64,000 nt of DNA from Dactylellina haptotyla. Taxonomy: Eukaryota; Ascomycota; Orbiliomycetes; Orbiliales; Orbiliaceae. Position numbers and translations under genes: made by a program. The stretch lies in NCBI GenBank assembly GCA_031310005.1, contig CM062381.1, forward strand, positions 1,798,001 to 1,862,000, given 5' to 3'. Under the pieces are notes generated by a model. The model made no database searches. It was not told the DNA's origin and saw nothing but the letters and a program-made list of their open reading frames with translations. The first letter of the stretch is position 1. Each line of letters begins with the position of its first letter. Shown one piece after another: positions 1-11,726 of this stretch.

Positions 1-1702
1 AGTGGCTAACATTGGTAAGATGATATCTTGGTCCAAAACAACATTCTTTATACTAATTTTGATTAGGTCTGGCTGATGCCTTGTTGGCTACTAAGCCTTC
101 ACCATGGACAAAAACCATGATGAAGTTGTATTTCTTCTTGCTGGTGGCCTTCTTAAACTCATGTATCAACGGTTATGATGGCTCGTTGATGAGTGGTATT
201 AATGTCATGCCCTACTATCAGAAGTATGACCACGCATTCTAAAATTCCCTACTTGAAACTCAGATTTGCTAACATCTAAAAGATACTTCGGTATGAAAGA
301 CAAAGGTTTAGAAACGGGTTTGGTTTTCTGCATGTACACCATCGGTAACATTGTTGGTTCCTTTTTCGCCGGCCCATTCACAGATTGGTGGGGCCGTAGA
401 TGGGGAATGTTCATCGGTGCCTCTGTTATTATCCTTGGTACTTGCGTCCAGGCGCCAGCCACCAGCAAGGCAATGTTTATTGGTGGCCGTTTCGTTCTTG
501 GTTTCGGAGTGGCAATCACATCCACTGCTGGTCCCTCTTACGTCGCTGAGATGGCACATCCCGCGTGGAGAGGTACATTGACTGGTCTCTACAATACTTT
601 CTGGTTCGTCGGTGGTATTCCAGCCACGTGGACCTTGTACGGAACGAATAAGCTCGCAAGCGATCTCTCCTGGAGACTTCCTATCTGGCTTCAGGCTGTT
701 GCCTCTGGTCTTGTTGTGTTAGGCGCTCTCTTCTGCCCAGAGACGCCGCGATGGCTCATTTCCAACGACCGTCATGAGGAGGCCATCCAAGTCCTCACCA
801 AGTACCACGGAAACGGTGATCGCAACTCTGCTATTGTTCTTCTCGAATACCGAGAGATGATGGAAGAGATCTACACCGAGGGATCCGACAAACGCTGGTG
901 GGATTACTCCGAACTCGTTGGTTCTAAGCCAGCGTTGTGGAGAATGTCTTGCGTTATCGGAATGGCCATGTTTTCTCAACTCTCTGGTAACGGTCCAGTG
1001 TCATACTTCATGCCGATCCTCCTCCAGAACCTAGGCATCAAAGATGTTAAGACCCAGCTCATGTACAACGCTGTCCTTAACGTCCTCTCCTTTTTCGTCG
1101 CTACGATTGGTGCTCGATTCACCGATGGTCTCGGTCGTAGACCGGTCCTTCTGATTGGAACGTCACTCTTCGTGTTCATTTGGACTATGATCACTGTCCT
1201 TACTGGTCTTTACGGTTCTGAGGGTGATTCTAATGTCGCAGGTGGTAGAGCGGCGATCGCTTTCATCTACATGTTTGGTATTACCTACTCCTTCGCCTAC
1301 ACTCCTCTCCAAGCTTTATACCCAGTCGAGTGTCTTTCGTATGAAACTCGCGCGAAGGGTATGGGTATCTACAACTTGGCAGTCAATATTGCAGGTGTTA
1401 TTAATACCTTCGTTATTCCTGTGGCTTTCGCGGCTATCGGATGGAAGCTCTACTTCCTCTACATTGCTTGGGACTTCTTCGAGGTCATTTGCATTTATTT
1501 CATGTGAGTTCTCCCGATTAAAACACCTTTCTGAGACAAGTCTTCTAACACAACGCTCAATAGTTTCGTCGAAACGAAGGACAGAACACTCGAAGAGATC
1601 AGCGAGATCTTTGATGCTCCATATCCAAAACAGAAATCACTACAGAAGCACATTATCGTGATCACAGACCGAGGTATCCTAGACAAAGGATACGAGCAAT
1701 GA
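1..1702 (+). CDS. MFS sugar transporter (sugar porter family), 5'-truncated by the window edge
   Basis: Plasma-membrane hexose or disaccharide carrier of the major facilitator superfamily. Exons are <1-14, 67-223, 283-1503 and 1564-1702, joined by introns of 52, 59 and 60 bp, giving 509 visible codons in one frame. Sugar-porter motifs seen: GRRWGM after the second membrane segment, PETPRWLI in the central loop, a second GLGRRP, PVECLSYETRAKG, and the C-terminal VETKDRTLEEISEIFD. The visible part starts VANIGLADAL, so only the first few dozen residues and the real start are missing. Introns have clear GT-AG ends and a GCTAAC branch site at 268-273. The closest families are fungal lactose permease-like and HXT-like transporters; the substrate cannot be read from sequence. 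The next gene is 3.8 kb away and convergent. Confidence 0.93.
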
Positions 1703-4700
1703 TTGCGTTAATATCTCTCTTAACGGCCGTTACTTTCTTCTATGTGCATTCTTTTTCTCTTTGGTATGAGGGTTTCTTGGAGGGAAAAGTTTCCAGCCTT
1801 TCTTGTTTCAAAAGCTTCTTCTCTGCGGGCGAGAAATATGTTTTTGCATCTCCATCGTTCGTTATGTGCAGGACACCCGACGGATTTACCAAGAGTTTTC
1901 AAAACTTCTACGACACCGAAAATCCTCTCCTCCACACGATAAGCGCTACGTTTCTCACCGTCCTCATAGCAGCGGCGGATGCAATTAACACTTGCTAACG
2001 CGTTTTTTTCTAATTATACGTTCATGTACAAACTTACTACCATTTAATATTCTGGGCGTCAGATATGGATTTGGAAACGATTTTGCTTGTTTGGATAACA
2101 CTGATTTTTTGTACCATTTGGCGTTATGTTTTGACATTTTGTCAGTTGTGGAATCTCGCTCATATTTCACTTTGCTTCCAAGGTTTCTGATATTTTCTGG
2201 AATATCTTGCTTTATGCAATCACACATTCACTATGATATTTTTCTTTCTCTTTGAATTTTGGTCTAGCTGCCAGCATGTTGGAAGCCCCATGTATAGCAG
2301 ACAGGAAGTGCACATGTATACTATGACATTCTCAATATATACCAATACCCTTGAAAATCATATCTGACTGTAAACGCAACGACGGATAGAATAAACCGTA
2401 CGATAGTGATCGACGGAGTGAGAATATACGGATCACCTATTTCGAACCTAGCAAGCCCTGAGATGGAACCCAAGATCGTTCCAATGGAAAGACCCGTCGT
2501 TCCAGCGATACTACAATGGACGAATCCGGGTCTCGAGGGTAACGCACGGCCAACAGATGGGCAGAACCCTCGCCTTACTCGGTAACGCACCTTACCAGCA
2601 GGCGAGATCTTCGCTGCATGAGATTTACGACTGCACGCTTTGCTTGCTGCACTCTAGCACCTGATATGTGGCAGATCGAAACCCATTCGTTCAGCCAGGT
2701 GGCAAGCGTACTCTGCTTCGTTCGATCGAATTCTTCGGCTTTGACCTTCTAGCTCGATACCTCAACCCAATCTTGCCCGCTGCAAGGCACTTCAACGGAT
2801 TTGTTTCTGCTCAGATGGTGCCCCTCGATTGCTCTTCTGTCAACTGCACCCGTCTGACGGTTCTAAAACAGCGCTAGGTCAGGTCCATGGACAGGGCTAG
2901 CGGGCAGGAGTTTCCAGCTCAAGGCTCTCTTCCGATGGAGGACCCAGCAGTTCAGGTCCCCGACGGACGGAAAGTGTCCAACACCCACCACAACCATAAC
3001 CCTACAAACTCGCTTTCCTTCCTGTCAGGATTTCTTATTATCCCTCCCCGGTAGACCTTCGCATTCGCAGTTATGTGAAATCCTCGTCTGTTAAAACAAG
3101 GTTGACAAGCTGCAAGCCCTCTGTACTAGCTTAGTCGAACAGCATTCGACATTTTAGCCATGCAGCGTGCATGGTTCCATACTTTCCCTGGTACCTGTCG
3201 ACTTGCCGTACTTCTGGCCTCCAGAAGCAAGAACTTGTACCTGAACTAGTCCTTGTCCGGCGCGGACAACCCTGGGGCCCTGTCAACACAATCCTACCCT
3301 GGGAAAATGCATTCGGGCCCATGCTTCAACCGGTTGATATCGATATATCACCTGGTCTACTCCAACTTCGCAGAAGGGGTTTCAGAATATGTACATATGT
3401 ACATTCTTGATAATCCCAGAAATGTTGGAAGAATCGTATTGTATATTTACTTGATTTCTCGATCGTGGCGGCCATCTACTCTTGAAAAGCATATGCATCA
3501 GAACAATCTTGCATCCTGAACGGAGTACTTTCGAATTCCAGTTGTTATAAAAAGTTCCCAGACAGCACTTTTTACGTCGTGCTGCAGATCTAAGGCCCAA
3601 CACGTCAATCGATCTCGTAGAAATCGTATGAATCTTCACTATGTGGCTATAAAACATCGCCAGTATACCAATATCAAAACCCAAAAAACTGCTGTAAATA
3701 GCTAAGCGGAACGCACATGGCGAGAGCCCCTTCACAGCCTTGTCTTCCACCGGTATTTTCTTTTCCCCTTCAAAAAGGAAATACATTCATCCCATCTCCG
3801 CGCACCAGCCAGCCTGCGACCCCGGATCCCAGCTACGAGCATGAGGATGGCTAGCCGGGACCCTAGGCCCGATTTCAAGTTTACCCGTAACCACACTGTA
3901 GGAACCACATCCCGACTCACCACCAACCACAGAAATTTCTCCATGTCTGGAGGTCGAATTTCCCGATAGTTCCTTTCGATAACGAAAAGATGAAGAAAAC
4001 CAACCACCACAGACTCCGGCAGTTTGGAAGAGCGAGCGAGATTGCGAGATTATCCCGTGTGCCTGTACGCACGTACCACGCGCGCAAATGTAATTATATT
4101 ATGATGCTTGTTCAAAACATGTGCGCCATGAAGAGTATTAAGGATTAAGAGAAAGAGAGGAGTTTTGTATTTCGCTAATTTACGAATGGCAATGGGTTTC
4201 CCGCCCCTCCATCTCTACCCTTAAGTCACTCAGTATCCTCCGAAATTTGTGTGTGTGTGTGTGTGTCGTAATATATCGCCATATGAATTCATGAATCCTT
4301 CGCCTCTTGGAAAGACGAGCTGACTAGATTAGCTAGCACACATTCCACCGCTCCAATAACATTGAACTCAGCGAGTGCGGAATCAATTGGTCCGTCTAGA
4401 CCTCTGGGTACCAAATATAGCCCTCCTAAAAAAAATAATACTAGACTCAATATATTTGAATTCTGGGCGAGGAAGTCATTCCAAGGCGAGACCAAGCCCG
4501 TGCACGTCTTGGAATAAAATGGCTTGCGCGATCTAGTCATATTATATTATACTTCAAAATTAATACTTGTCAAAATTGTATTGCTACACCGCAATATACT
4601 CTGCATGTCTATTCTCCTCTTGTAAGCTAAATAAGCACGCACATCAATTGCGGGATAAAAGGAGCTATGCCCAATAACGGTAATTATATTGAACATCTTA

Positions 4701-5488
4701 TATATATAAACGCGGCTTAGTAAATTTTCATAACACTTTGGTATTTGGATCAGGTATACGTAGTTGGTAACAGACGACATTCAGCAGCAAAAACTACCTG
4801 CCGTGTACAACAATAATGAAACATAAAAGCAAAATTTGCAATTGACTTCGAATAAACAAGCACAAAAAAATATGAAAGATTTAACGGTTTAATTGTGAAA
4901 CGAGATTTGAATAAACCCGAGCCGATGAGAATCGTGAATGCCCGGTCAACCGCAGCCGATTTGAAAATGAACACAAAATGAATCGATATTTTCTGGTATT
5001 ACACCCTTTTTTGCCCTAAAACGCCTTTGTAGCTTTAGTTGAAACAATAGGACGTAGCCAACAGTTACTTTAAAAGAATTTGTAAAAAGAAAAACAGATA
5101 TCATCGAGGTAGAAAAAAAGGAAAAAGAAAAAGCTAGAGATAGAATCGTAAGGGGTCATTCGTGCATCAGATGAAAATAGTGATACCAAGTTTTGATGGA
5201 TTGCAAACATGTTGCACCAAACGATAAACGAGCTGAATTCATTGTTGCGATATCTTCTAAAATCGAGCTTGTGGATGTGGTTCGAAAAACCCCACATGTG
5301 CCTTGCAGATGGCTGCACAAAACGTTTCACATACGTCTAGCCTAAGTCTAGGTGGCTTTTCGGGCCAGGGACGAAGCGATAATGTGACGCGAAAAGATCA
5401 TAAAAAAAATTCCGATAGAGCCGGCTGAAAAGAGAGAGAAAAATATAGAAAAGACGACGCTAACGAGACGATGAGAAGCCGTCGGAAA
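1703..5488. other. 3.8-kb intergenic stretch, no recognised gene
   Basis: This lies between the convergent sugar transporter and TFIIA genes. Several open frames of 60-134 codons occur but none resembles a family I know. The most protein-like is on the minus strand at 2321-2590, with a hydrophobic stretch around SIAGTTGLSIGTILGS; it may be a gene relic. The part from about 4500 to 5330 is visibly AT-rich. A (GT)9 run sits at 4249-4266. Confidence 0.6.
4249..4266. repeat. (GT)9 microsatellite
   Basis: Nine uninterrupted GT dinucleotides in intergenic DNA. Confidence 0.95.
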
Positions 5489-7348
5489 TTACCACTCGTA
5501 CTCCCCATTAGCCTTTCTAAAAACATACCTTTAGTGTGAAAGAACGTGTTAGTTACGGCTATGATCAAAACCCAGCTAGGGATAGTCTCGTGAGAGAGGG
5601 GGAGAAACAAACGCGAGACGTACTCTCTGCCATTGACCGTCAGAACACCGTCGCGAAGTACACACTTCCATTTGTTCTTGGTGCGCTGGACCTTATCGTA
5701 CATGCACAGCATGATCTGGGGGATCCCTTCTCCATCATCATCGTCGTCCACTGCTTCCTCATCTGGATCGTCGAGATCCGAGTTGATTGCATCCTCATCC
5801 ATTTCGGGTCCGTCGGTCTGAAGCGACTTCGGAGTGATCGAAGCTCCAGCGAGGGCGGGTACAAGTGATGACGAAACTTCATCCTTCGGCAACCCAGCTG
5901 CGGCCTTTCGCTTCTTCTTGTTGAGAGGTCTCGCCTGCATCACGTCTGATTGGATATCGAATCGTCTCATTGCCTCACCGATAGCGTCTTCGTACGAACG
6001 AATCTCATCTCCTTCTAATACAACCTGTCTGATGTGCTGATCCGCATCGAATCTCGATACATCGGGTCCATCATCTGGACCGTCGGTTTGGCCTCCGAGA
6101 TGCGGCTGCGGTAGACTTGGAAGCATGAGGCCCATTGGTCGCTGCTGAGTAGCGGCACCCAGTTTCTTCTCGACCATTTGCTGGGCGCGTGCTGCAGCCA
6201 GACTTGGGTCGCTCAGAGCTTGACCCAAGGGAGCCGGCGGCGGCGGCGGCGGCAGGTCAGCCTCGGGATCGGGCTTTATGCGAATCCCATCGACTGAGAT
6301 TTCCCCATGATTCTCGGGTTGTTCCTCAGTCTTGGGGGGAACCGCCTCGACGACTTCCGCTGGGTCCCAAGGGAAGGTTGCAACCTTGAAGGAAGAGAGT
6401 TTCTCCTGCCATACCTGTTTTGTGTTCGCACCGCGCAGTCAGCATCGTATTCCCGTAGCAATGATCCCAACGGTAAAGCAGGCACATATCGCGTAAACGG
6501 CCATCGCTCGATGCATGCACGAGGAAGCGATGTGTTGCATTGGCGACCAGGCCATCATGCTCGCATTCGGGCTGGGCAGATCAACCGAGCAAATAGAAAA
6601 ATCGGGTGGCAACGCGAAGGCTCCACCGCGTGTATAAAACCAGCCGGTGACTGTATCTTGTTCAGCGGGCGGGATCCTGTTTTGACTCAGAAAACCAGCC
6701 CAGCTTATAAATACGAAAAGGATCCCGCACAAGCTGAGCAACGCCCGTCCTCGGAAAGAAAAGCGATATACTCCCCTGCCCATTCGAAGACGGCGCAATA
6801 TGCTCTTGCAGAGCAGAATATATGGCGGAAGCCAGATATTTTTGATTTTTGAAGGGGAAAGTGCAAGGAATGTGAAAAGAGCAGCGAATACCACCAGACA
6901 CCGCCGTCAACTCCCGATAGAGATCGATGATAGATGAAGCCCAGGAGTTTTTTTTGCTTTCGCCAAATTCCTGCGTTTCACAGCTTTCTCGACTTCCATG
7001 TGTATGTGTATCGACACAGGCACGGTCGGAATAAATATGCAGGGGTTACACGATGGCAGCGAACGGCAGTGGAAATTATTACTCAAAGATTCAAGGAAAC
7101 GTTGCGTCGCCATACCTTCTTCAGTTCCTCGAGGACGGCGGTATCGACACCACTGTCCTGGACGTCTGCTTGGCTGGTGTGAATGACATCCTGGATGACC
7201 CTTTCATATACCTTGCCCTAGTTTCCCGCCCAGTTGAGTCAGCAATGTGAGTATCTTTGCAATTTGATTGTCTTTTGCTTCGTCATGAACAGCAACAATC
7301 GTAATAAAAAGGGAAAAAACGGAAACTCACAACGGCCTGGTTCGTCAT
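5489..7348 (-). CDS. TOA1: Transcription initiation factor IIA large (alpha/beta) subunit
   Basis: RNA polymerase II general factor that stabilises TBP on the TATA box together with the small TFIIA subunit; nuclear. Exons in transcript order are 7331-7348, 7116-7217, 5624-6414 and 5489-5528, 316 codons plus stop. The N-terminal four-helix part reads MTNQAVGKVYERVIQDV and ends at VLEELKK, exon 3 opens with VWQEKLSSFKVATFPWDP, then comes a proline- and acid-rich linker, and the C-terminal beta-barrel segment has IMLCMYDKVQRTKNKWKC and VNGREYVFRKANGEYEW. The final 40-bp exon is needed to restore this conserved end; reading through the intron gives an unrelated tail. The first coding exon is only 18 bp. 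Intron 2 is 701 bp, roughly ten times the others in this window. The upstream neighbour on the same strand is the DUF4139 gene. Confidence 0.95.
6415..7115 (-). other. Unusually long (701 bp) second intron of the TFIIA large subunit gene
   Basis: It is bounded by donor GTATGG after the codons for LEELKK and an acceptor CAG before VWQEKLSS. These two protein pieces are adjacent in the family, so no exon is expected between them. The intron holds a minus-strand open frame at 6439-6894 (151 codons, hydrophobic, no ATG at its start) that I do not recognise. Confidence 0.8.
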
Positions 7349-8250
7349 CTTGATCTGGGCTGGGTACGAGCGATGGTGGAATTATAGAGAGGGCAAGCTG
7401 ATGAGGGATAAAAAGAGGTTCTAGAGATATGTGTGTACTTGAATTGGTGAGGGAAGGACGGCGTTTTAGAGATGGAGATGGCGAGGGCGACCGAGGAATC
7501 GCTCAGCGATAGGATATCTCTTCAACAGAGCTTCTCCCTTCAAACTCTTGCTTTGCAAAATCGCAGGGAGACTGTGATATGGCGAGCGCGCGCGTCGGTG
7601 CGTAACTCCCGGAAAGGCCTTGCAACGATGATATCTCTTATGTAATTCTTTCCTCGGCCAACAAGACGTCACGACCGCCAAAAACGGATCAGATAGAAAT
7701 AGTGGTAATATCTCTCGTGATGGGGTTTAAGAATAAGCCGAATGACAAATAATTGGGCTTTGAGGGTTCTTTGCTCTCAATGGGTTCTCATGGACCTTCT
7801 CTGGCTCCTTTTTTCTTTATCTCTTCAAACGTGGACGAGCTGGCTGGGGCCTTGTGCGGTTTTCAGCGCTGGCGTCGACGGTTGTTGGCTGTGACAGAAG
7901 GGAAGGATGCGAGGCGGGCGATGGGTATTTATACGAGTGGGAAAAGAGGGTGAAAGGGAAAGGATCAGGTTGCAAACCGCCCAAACAGCCCGAGGGAATG
8001 TTGCCGGTCCCCCCCACGTGACCGCCGCGGCTGCACCCTCCCCAGCCACATTGTGCACACCAGCCACCCGGTGAGGCTGGTGGGTCCGTCTGTCTATGCA
8101 TATAAATGTATTACAATATTGCAACTACGAGTCTTGGAAGTATACATGGCAATTATATTTGTTTTTAATATACATTTCGTAAAACCCCACTTGCTATCCA
8201 AATTTCGAACTCCTACTCGTAAAGAATATACCAAATGATAAATAGAACGA
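7349..8250. other. Intergenic, 0.9 kb
   Basis: This is the upstream region of TOA1 and the downstream region of the DUF4139 gene. It contains a few pyrimidine runs and no recognised gene or RNA. Confidence 0.6.
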
Positions 8251-10874
8251 TCAGCTCAACCCAACAATCTTCTCCCCCGCCGGCAGCTTGACCTCATACT
8301 CCAGCGGCAATTTACAGCTCCTCCCCTTCTCCAACTTGACCGTGTAAGCGATCTCTCCGTTCCCAGCAACCTTCATCACCGCCGATGCAGTGCCCCATCT
8401 GTTATCTAGCGCTGCGCTTCCCGGCGCACCGGTCTTCACCGCCTCCCCGCCCTCGCGCAACCCCTTCGGATTGACGACGTTGACGCGCAGCCGCTCATCT
8501 TCGGATACCGGTACCTGATCGAGTACCGTGAGCGTCAGCATCTGCGACTTGGCATTGTGGATGAATATGCTGCGCTTGTAGAGGGTCACGTTCTCCTTGG
8601 AGATGAATCCCTGGGATGAGGAGACGAGCGTGGGTTTGGCGTAGGAGACGTGCACGCCCGTGTCGACACCGAGGGAGAGGGAGACGGTGTCGTCGGGCGG
8701 GCAGTGTGGGAGATTCGTTTGGCCGAGGAAGGAGCCGTCGACCGTTAGGCCAGCCATGCCGCGGAGGAGGGTGTGTTTGGAGGTGTTCTTGAAGCGGGCC
8801 TTGAGGAATGCGGCGGCGCGGAGCTTCACGACCGCGATGGAGCTGAAGGAGACGTTTGTGAGGTCGATCGTGCTGATGACCTGGCGCCTGACGATCGGGG
8901 ACGATTTGATAGTCTTCAGGCCCGCGATTTCGTAGGTGGTCGTCATGCCGTAGGATTCGGAGCTGCTGGATTCAGCTATGAGCATGGCGGCGCGGGCCGG
9001 GGCAAGCGTGGAGGCGTCTCCGTCTCCGATATCGTCTGATTCATCTTTTTCGTTGATGGGGCCGCCGCCGCCGCCTCCGGCTTCGTACCCACCGGCGAAT
9101 GGATGTGGTGCGGGCGCGCCGCCTGCCGCAGCTCCAAAGGCCCCTCCCGGTGGAGGTGGCATATCCCCAAGAGTAGAGCCGTGAGCGACGGCTCCGAATA
9201 CCGAGTTAGCAGCCCCGCCGAAAAGTCCACCTGTTGCTTGTGGGACTATTGCATTATTAGCATTATTGGCTTGTCCGAATCCACCAAGCGCTTGTTGTGG
9301 AGCAGCATTTCCGAAGAGACCACCGCCTTTGGCCTGGGCGACTGCCATTTGTTGCGTCTGTACGATATTCTGCTGCTGTGCCAGCTGCTGCATCTGAAAT
9401 CGCTATATTTACAACCGTAGAAAATTAGTATCACCAATAACTATTGAATGAGGCCATCTGGGTTGTACTTACGTTGGCATTATTGTTACTGTGGGCATTC
9501 TTCTTAGGACCGAAGGTGATGCCCCGTTTGGCCAGGGCGTCCTGTTCCTTAATCGAATAGAGACCGGCGGTATTGTCGATTCCGTCTCCACTGTATGAGG
9601 CAAATCCTTTCCTGAGAGACAGGGTCCACGCGGTCATTACGGGGACGACTTCTCTTAGCCCGCCGAAAGTTTGGGCGGAAGAAGAGAAAGTGATCTTTGC
9701 GTCCCTCCAGGTTTCGTAGGTTTTGTTTTCGAAATGCGCACGATAGACAATTTGGCCGGTCTTGGCGATACTGTCGAGGCGCAAGTCGTATCGCGGGAAC
9801 CACGATGCATTGTTAACCACTAGGGGTTGTTAGTGATAGTTCTAGTTGTGGGAGATGATATCTTTAGAACTTACGATATTTGAGAGTGAGACTGGCCTCG
9901 GTCTCCGAGTTAGTCTCAACCATGACCTTGACGCGGTAGCTGTTACCCGGACGAAGTCTCCGGGCTGCCTTCTTCCGCTCCTCTCTCTCTACCTTAGCTT
10001 CGTTCTTTTTAGCTTTGTCCTTCTGCTTCTGTTTGCTCTGCTTCGCTTTAGCGGCCATGGGTTTCTTTGACTTTTTAGCTCTCTCCTTATATTTGCGCGC
10101 GATTTCTCTCTCTACGCGATCCATGGTGACCTTGGCGGCTTTGTTCTGCTTGTAGAGAATTTTGCGGGACTCCTGATAGGCATCCAAGAACTGGGTCATT
10201 GTCTCCGGGGCAGCCATTTCGGCGGTGATTGTGGCGCCGTAGCGTTCCAACGCCGCAAGTTGGATTTCAGAGCTTTTCAGCTCCTCGGCAGCATCTTGGC
10301 CCTGGAGTTTTAATTCTTTGATTTGCTTGTCAATGGCTGTGACTTCGGAAAAGTCCGGGTCGTCTTCGGGATCCAGTTCGGACTCGGATTCCTCCTCCTC
10401 TTCCTCCTCCTCTTCAGATTCAGAGTCGGAATATGCGGAATTGATATTACCCTGTTGGATATAGAGGTGTGATTTTTTGGAGAAGGGGTCAACTCCGAAC
10501 GGCAAGTGCTGGTAAATGGGCTCGACGACCATGTCGGTGATGATCGCATCGCCCTTGCCCTCAACTTTGATGGAGTGTTCTTGGCAGTAGCCAGTCAGAT
10601 CTTTAATTGTGACTTCATTGACTCCAGGCTGTGGGAAATACGGTCAGAATTTGGCTATGGTGTGAATTGTTGGGTTTACATGTTTGGAGGAACATACCTT
10701 AAGTTGGACGTTTTCAATGTCACGGGTGATTTCAGCTTGATCGGGGTAGAGGACTACCGAATTTGCGGGGAGGTCTCTGATGCTGAAGGTGAGCTTGTGG
10801 GGGTCTTCAAAGGTGCCCGCGGGGCCGTCGCCGGTGAGGTCGGCTTCTTTGCCCTTGACCGGATCGCGCGCCAT
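8251..10874 (-). CDS. DUF4140/DUF4139 (MuiA-like, F37C4.5-like) protein with internal GLFG-like repeats
   Basis: Conserved protein of unknown biochemical role. Exons are 10698-10874, 9875-10628, 9473-9819 and 8251-9393, 806 codons plus stop, introns 69, 55 and 79 bp. The N-terminus (FSIRDLPANSVVLYPDQAEI, then PGVNEVTIKDLTG) matches the DUF4140 region. About residues 125-145 are almost all Glu, Ser and Asp; about 150-290 are Lys/Glu-rich and coiled-coil-like; NNASWFPRYDLRLDS opens DUF4139, which runs to the end (GRSCKLPLEYEVKLPAGEK). Exon 4 begins with a Gln-rich stretch and then GGGLFGN, GGFGQ, GGLFGG, VFGAV and AFGAA, a low-complexity insertion within DUF4139 that resembles nucleoporin FG repeats. 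It is divergent from the esterase gene at 11727. Confidence 0.88.
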
Positions 10875-11726
10875 TTTTTGTTTAGGTGTTGACGGTGTGG
10901 TATTCGGTCAGCTTTGTGCGACGGCGGGGAATACGATGGACGAGATGGCGAGAGAGCACGAAAAATAGTAAACGGAAAAAAATAAAATGAACGAAGTGTA
11001 TTCTCAAGATGCCAATATCAAGGCGAGCAGGAGGAGCAATAGATTGAGGAAGTGGTGAAAACGGAGGGGGAGAAGGCGGCGGTGATAGTTAAATGCACGG
11101 CACACGAAGCAAGATCAATTGGCGGGAACGAGTTTCGAATCACGCACGCAAAGATATGATACGTTTGGAATCTCACACAGCTCAGGCAATTCACACACAG
11201 ACAAAGAAACAGATAGTAAAAGGGCACTCGAGTCTCTCCCACACGGCAAGTAAGGTTGGTTTGAGGAGCCGGTTTGCAGCAAAGACGCAGCTGGCGCGGT
11301 TGGGCGGTGGGCAAAGGCGCATTTAAAAGCTTGGCCAGGATCCAACTTTTGATATCCAAGTTGGCCTCGGAGGCTGCCTGCCCGTGCACAGATCCTGTTT
11401 CGTCGTCTGGATCCTGGCCCGGGTGGGATCTTCCTCGCGATGCGTCGACGAAGCCGCGACAGCATCTGCCTGGTCTGGGCCTCCCTTCAATACCGATGGA
11501 TCTGATATCGATATTTATCTGTGGAGAGATCGTGGGGCATATGCAGGTCCGCTTTGGCGGTGGGCCAAGCCGCTGTGCCTCGGCTCCGAATGTGCGCGCT
11601 TCCACCTCTCTCCACCTCAGCGACTTCTTGATATCTCTCCCCAAGCATATCCCGAGAAACTTACAGATATATATTCGCAGCTATACCCTCGAGTGATTCG
11701 GGATAGAGCGTCGTAATCTGGTGGAG
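10875..11726. other. Divergent promoter region, 0.85 kb
   Basis: It lies between the start codons of the DUF4139 gene (-) and the esterase gene (+), so it should hold both promoters. Open frames up to 208 codons cross it but show no family resemblance. Confidence 0.6.

Noticed and set aside
1699-1998. 99-codon frame whose ATG overlaps the stop of the sugar transporter (ATGA)
   Set aside because: It has a membrane-like start but eukaryotic mRNAs rarely reinitiate this way, and the sequence resembles no family; most likely 3' UTR.
5398-5488. Read-through C-terminus of the TFIIA subunit
   Set aside because: Splicing 5529-5623 restores the conserved family end (REYVFRKANGEYEW); the read-through tail is unrelated.
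8660-9184. Plus-strand open frames over the DUF4139 gene
   Set aside because: Antisense shadows of a GC-rich coding exon.
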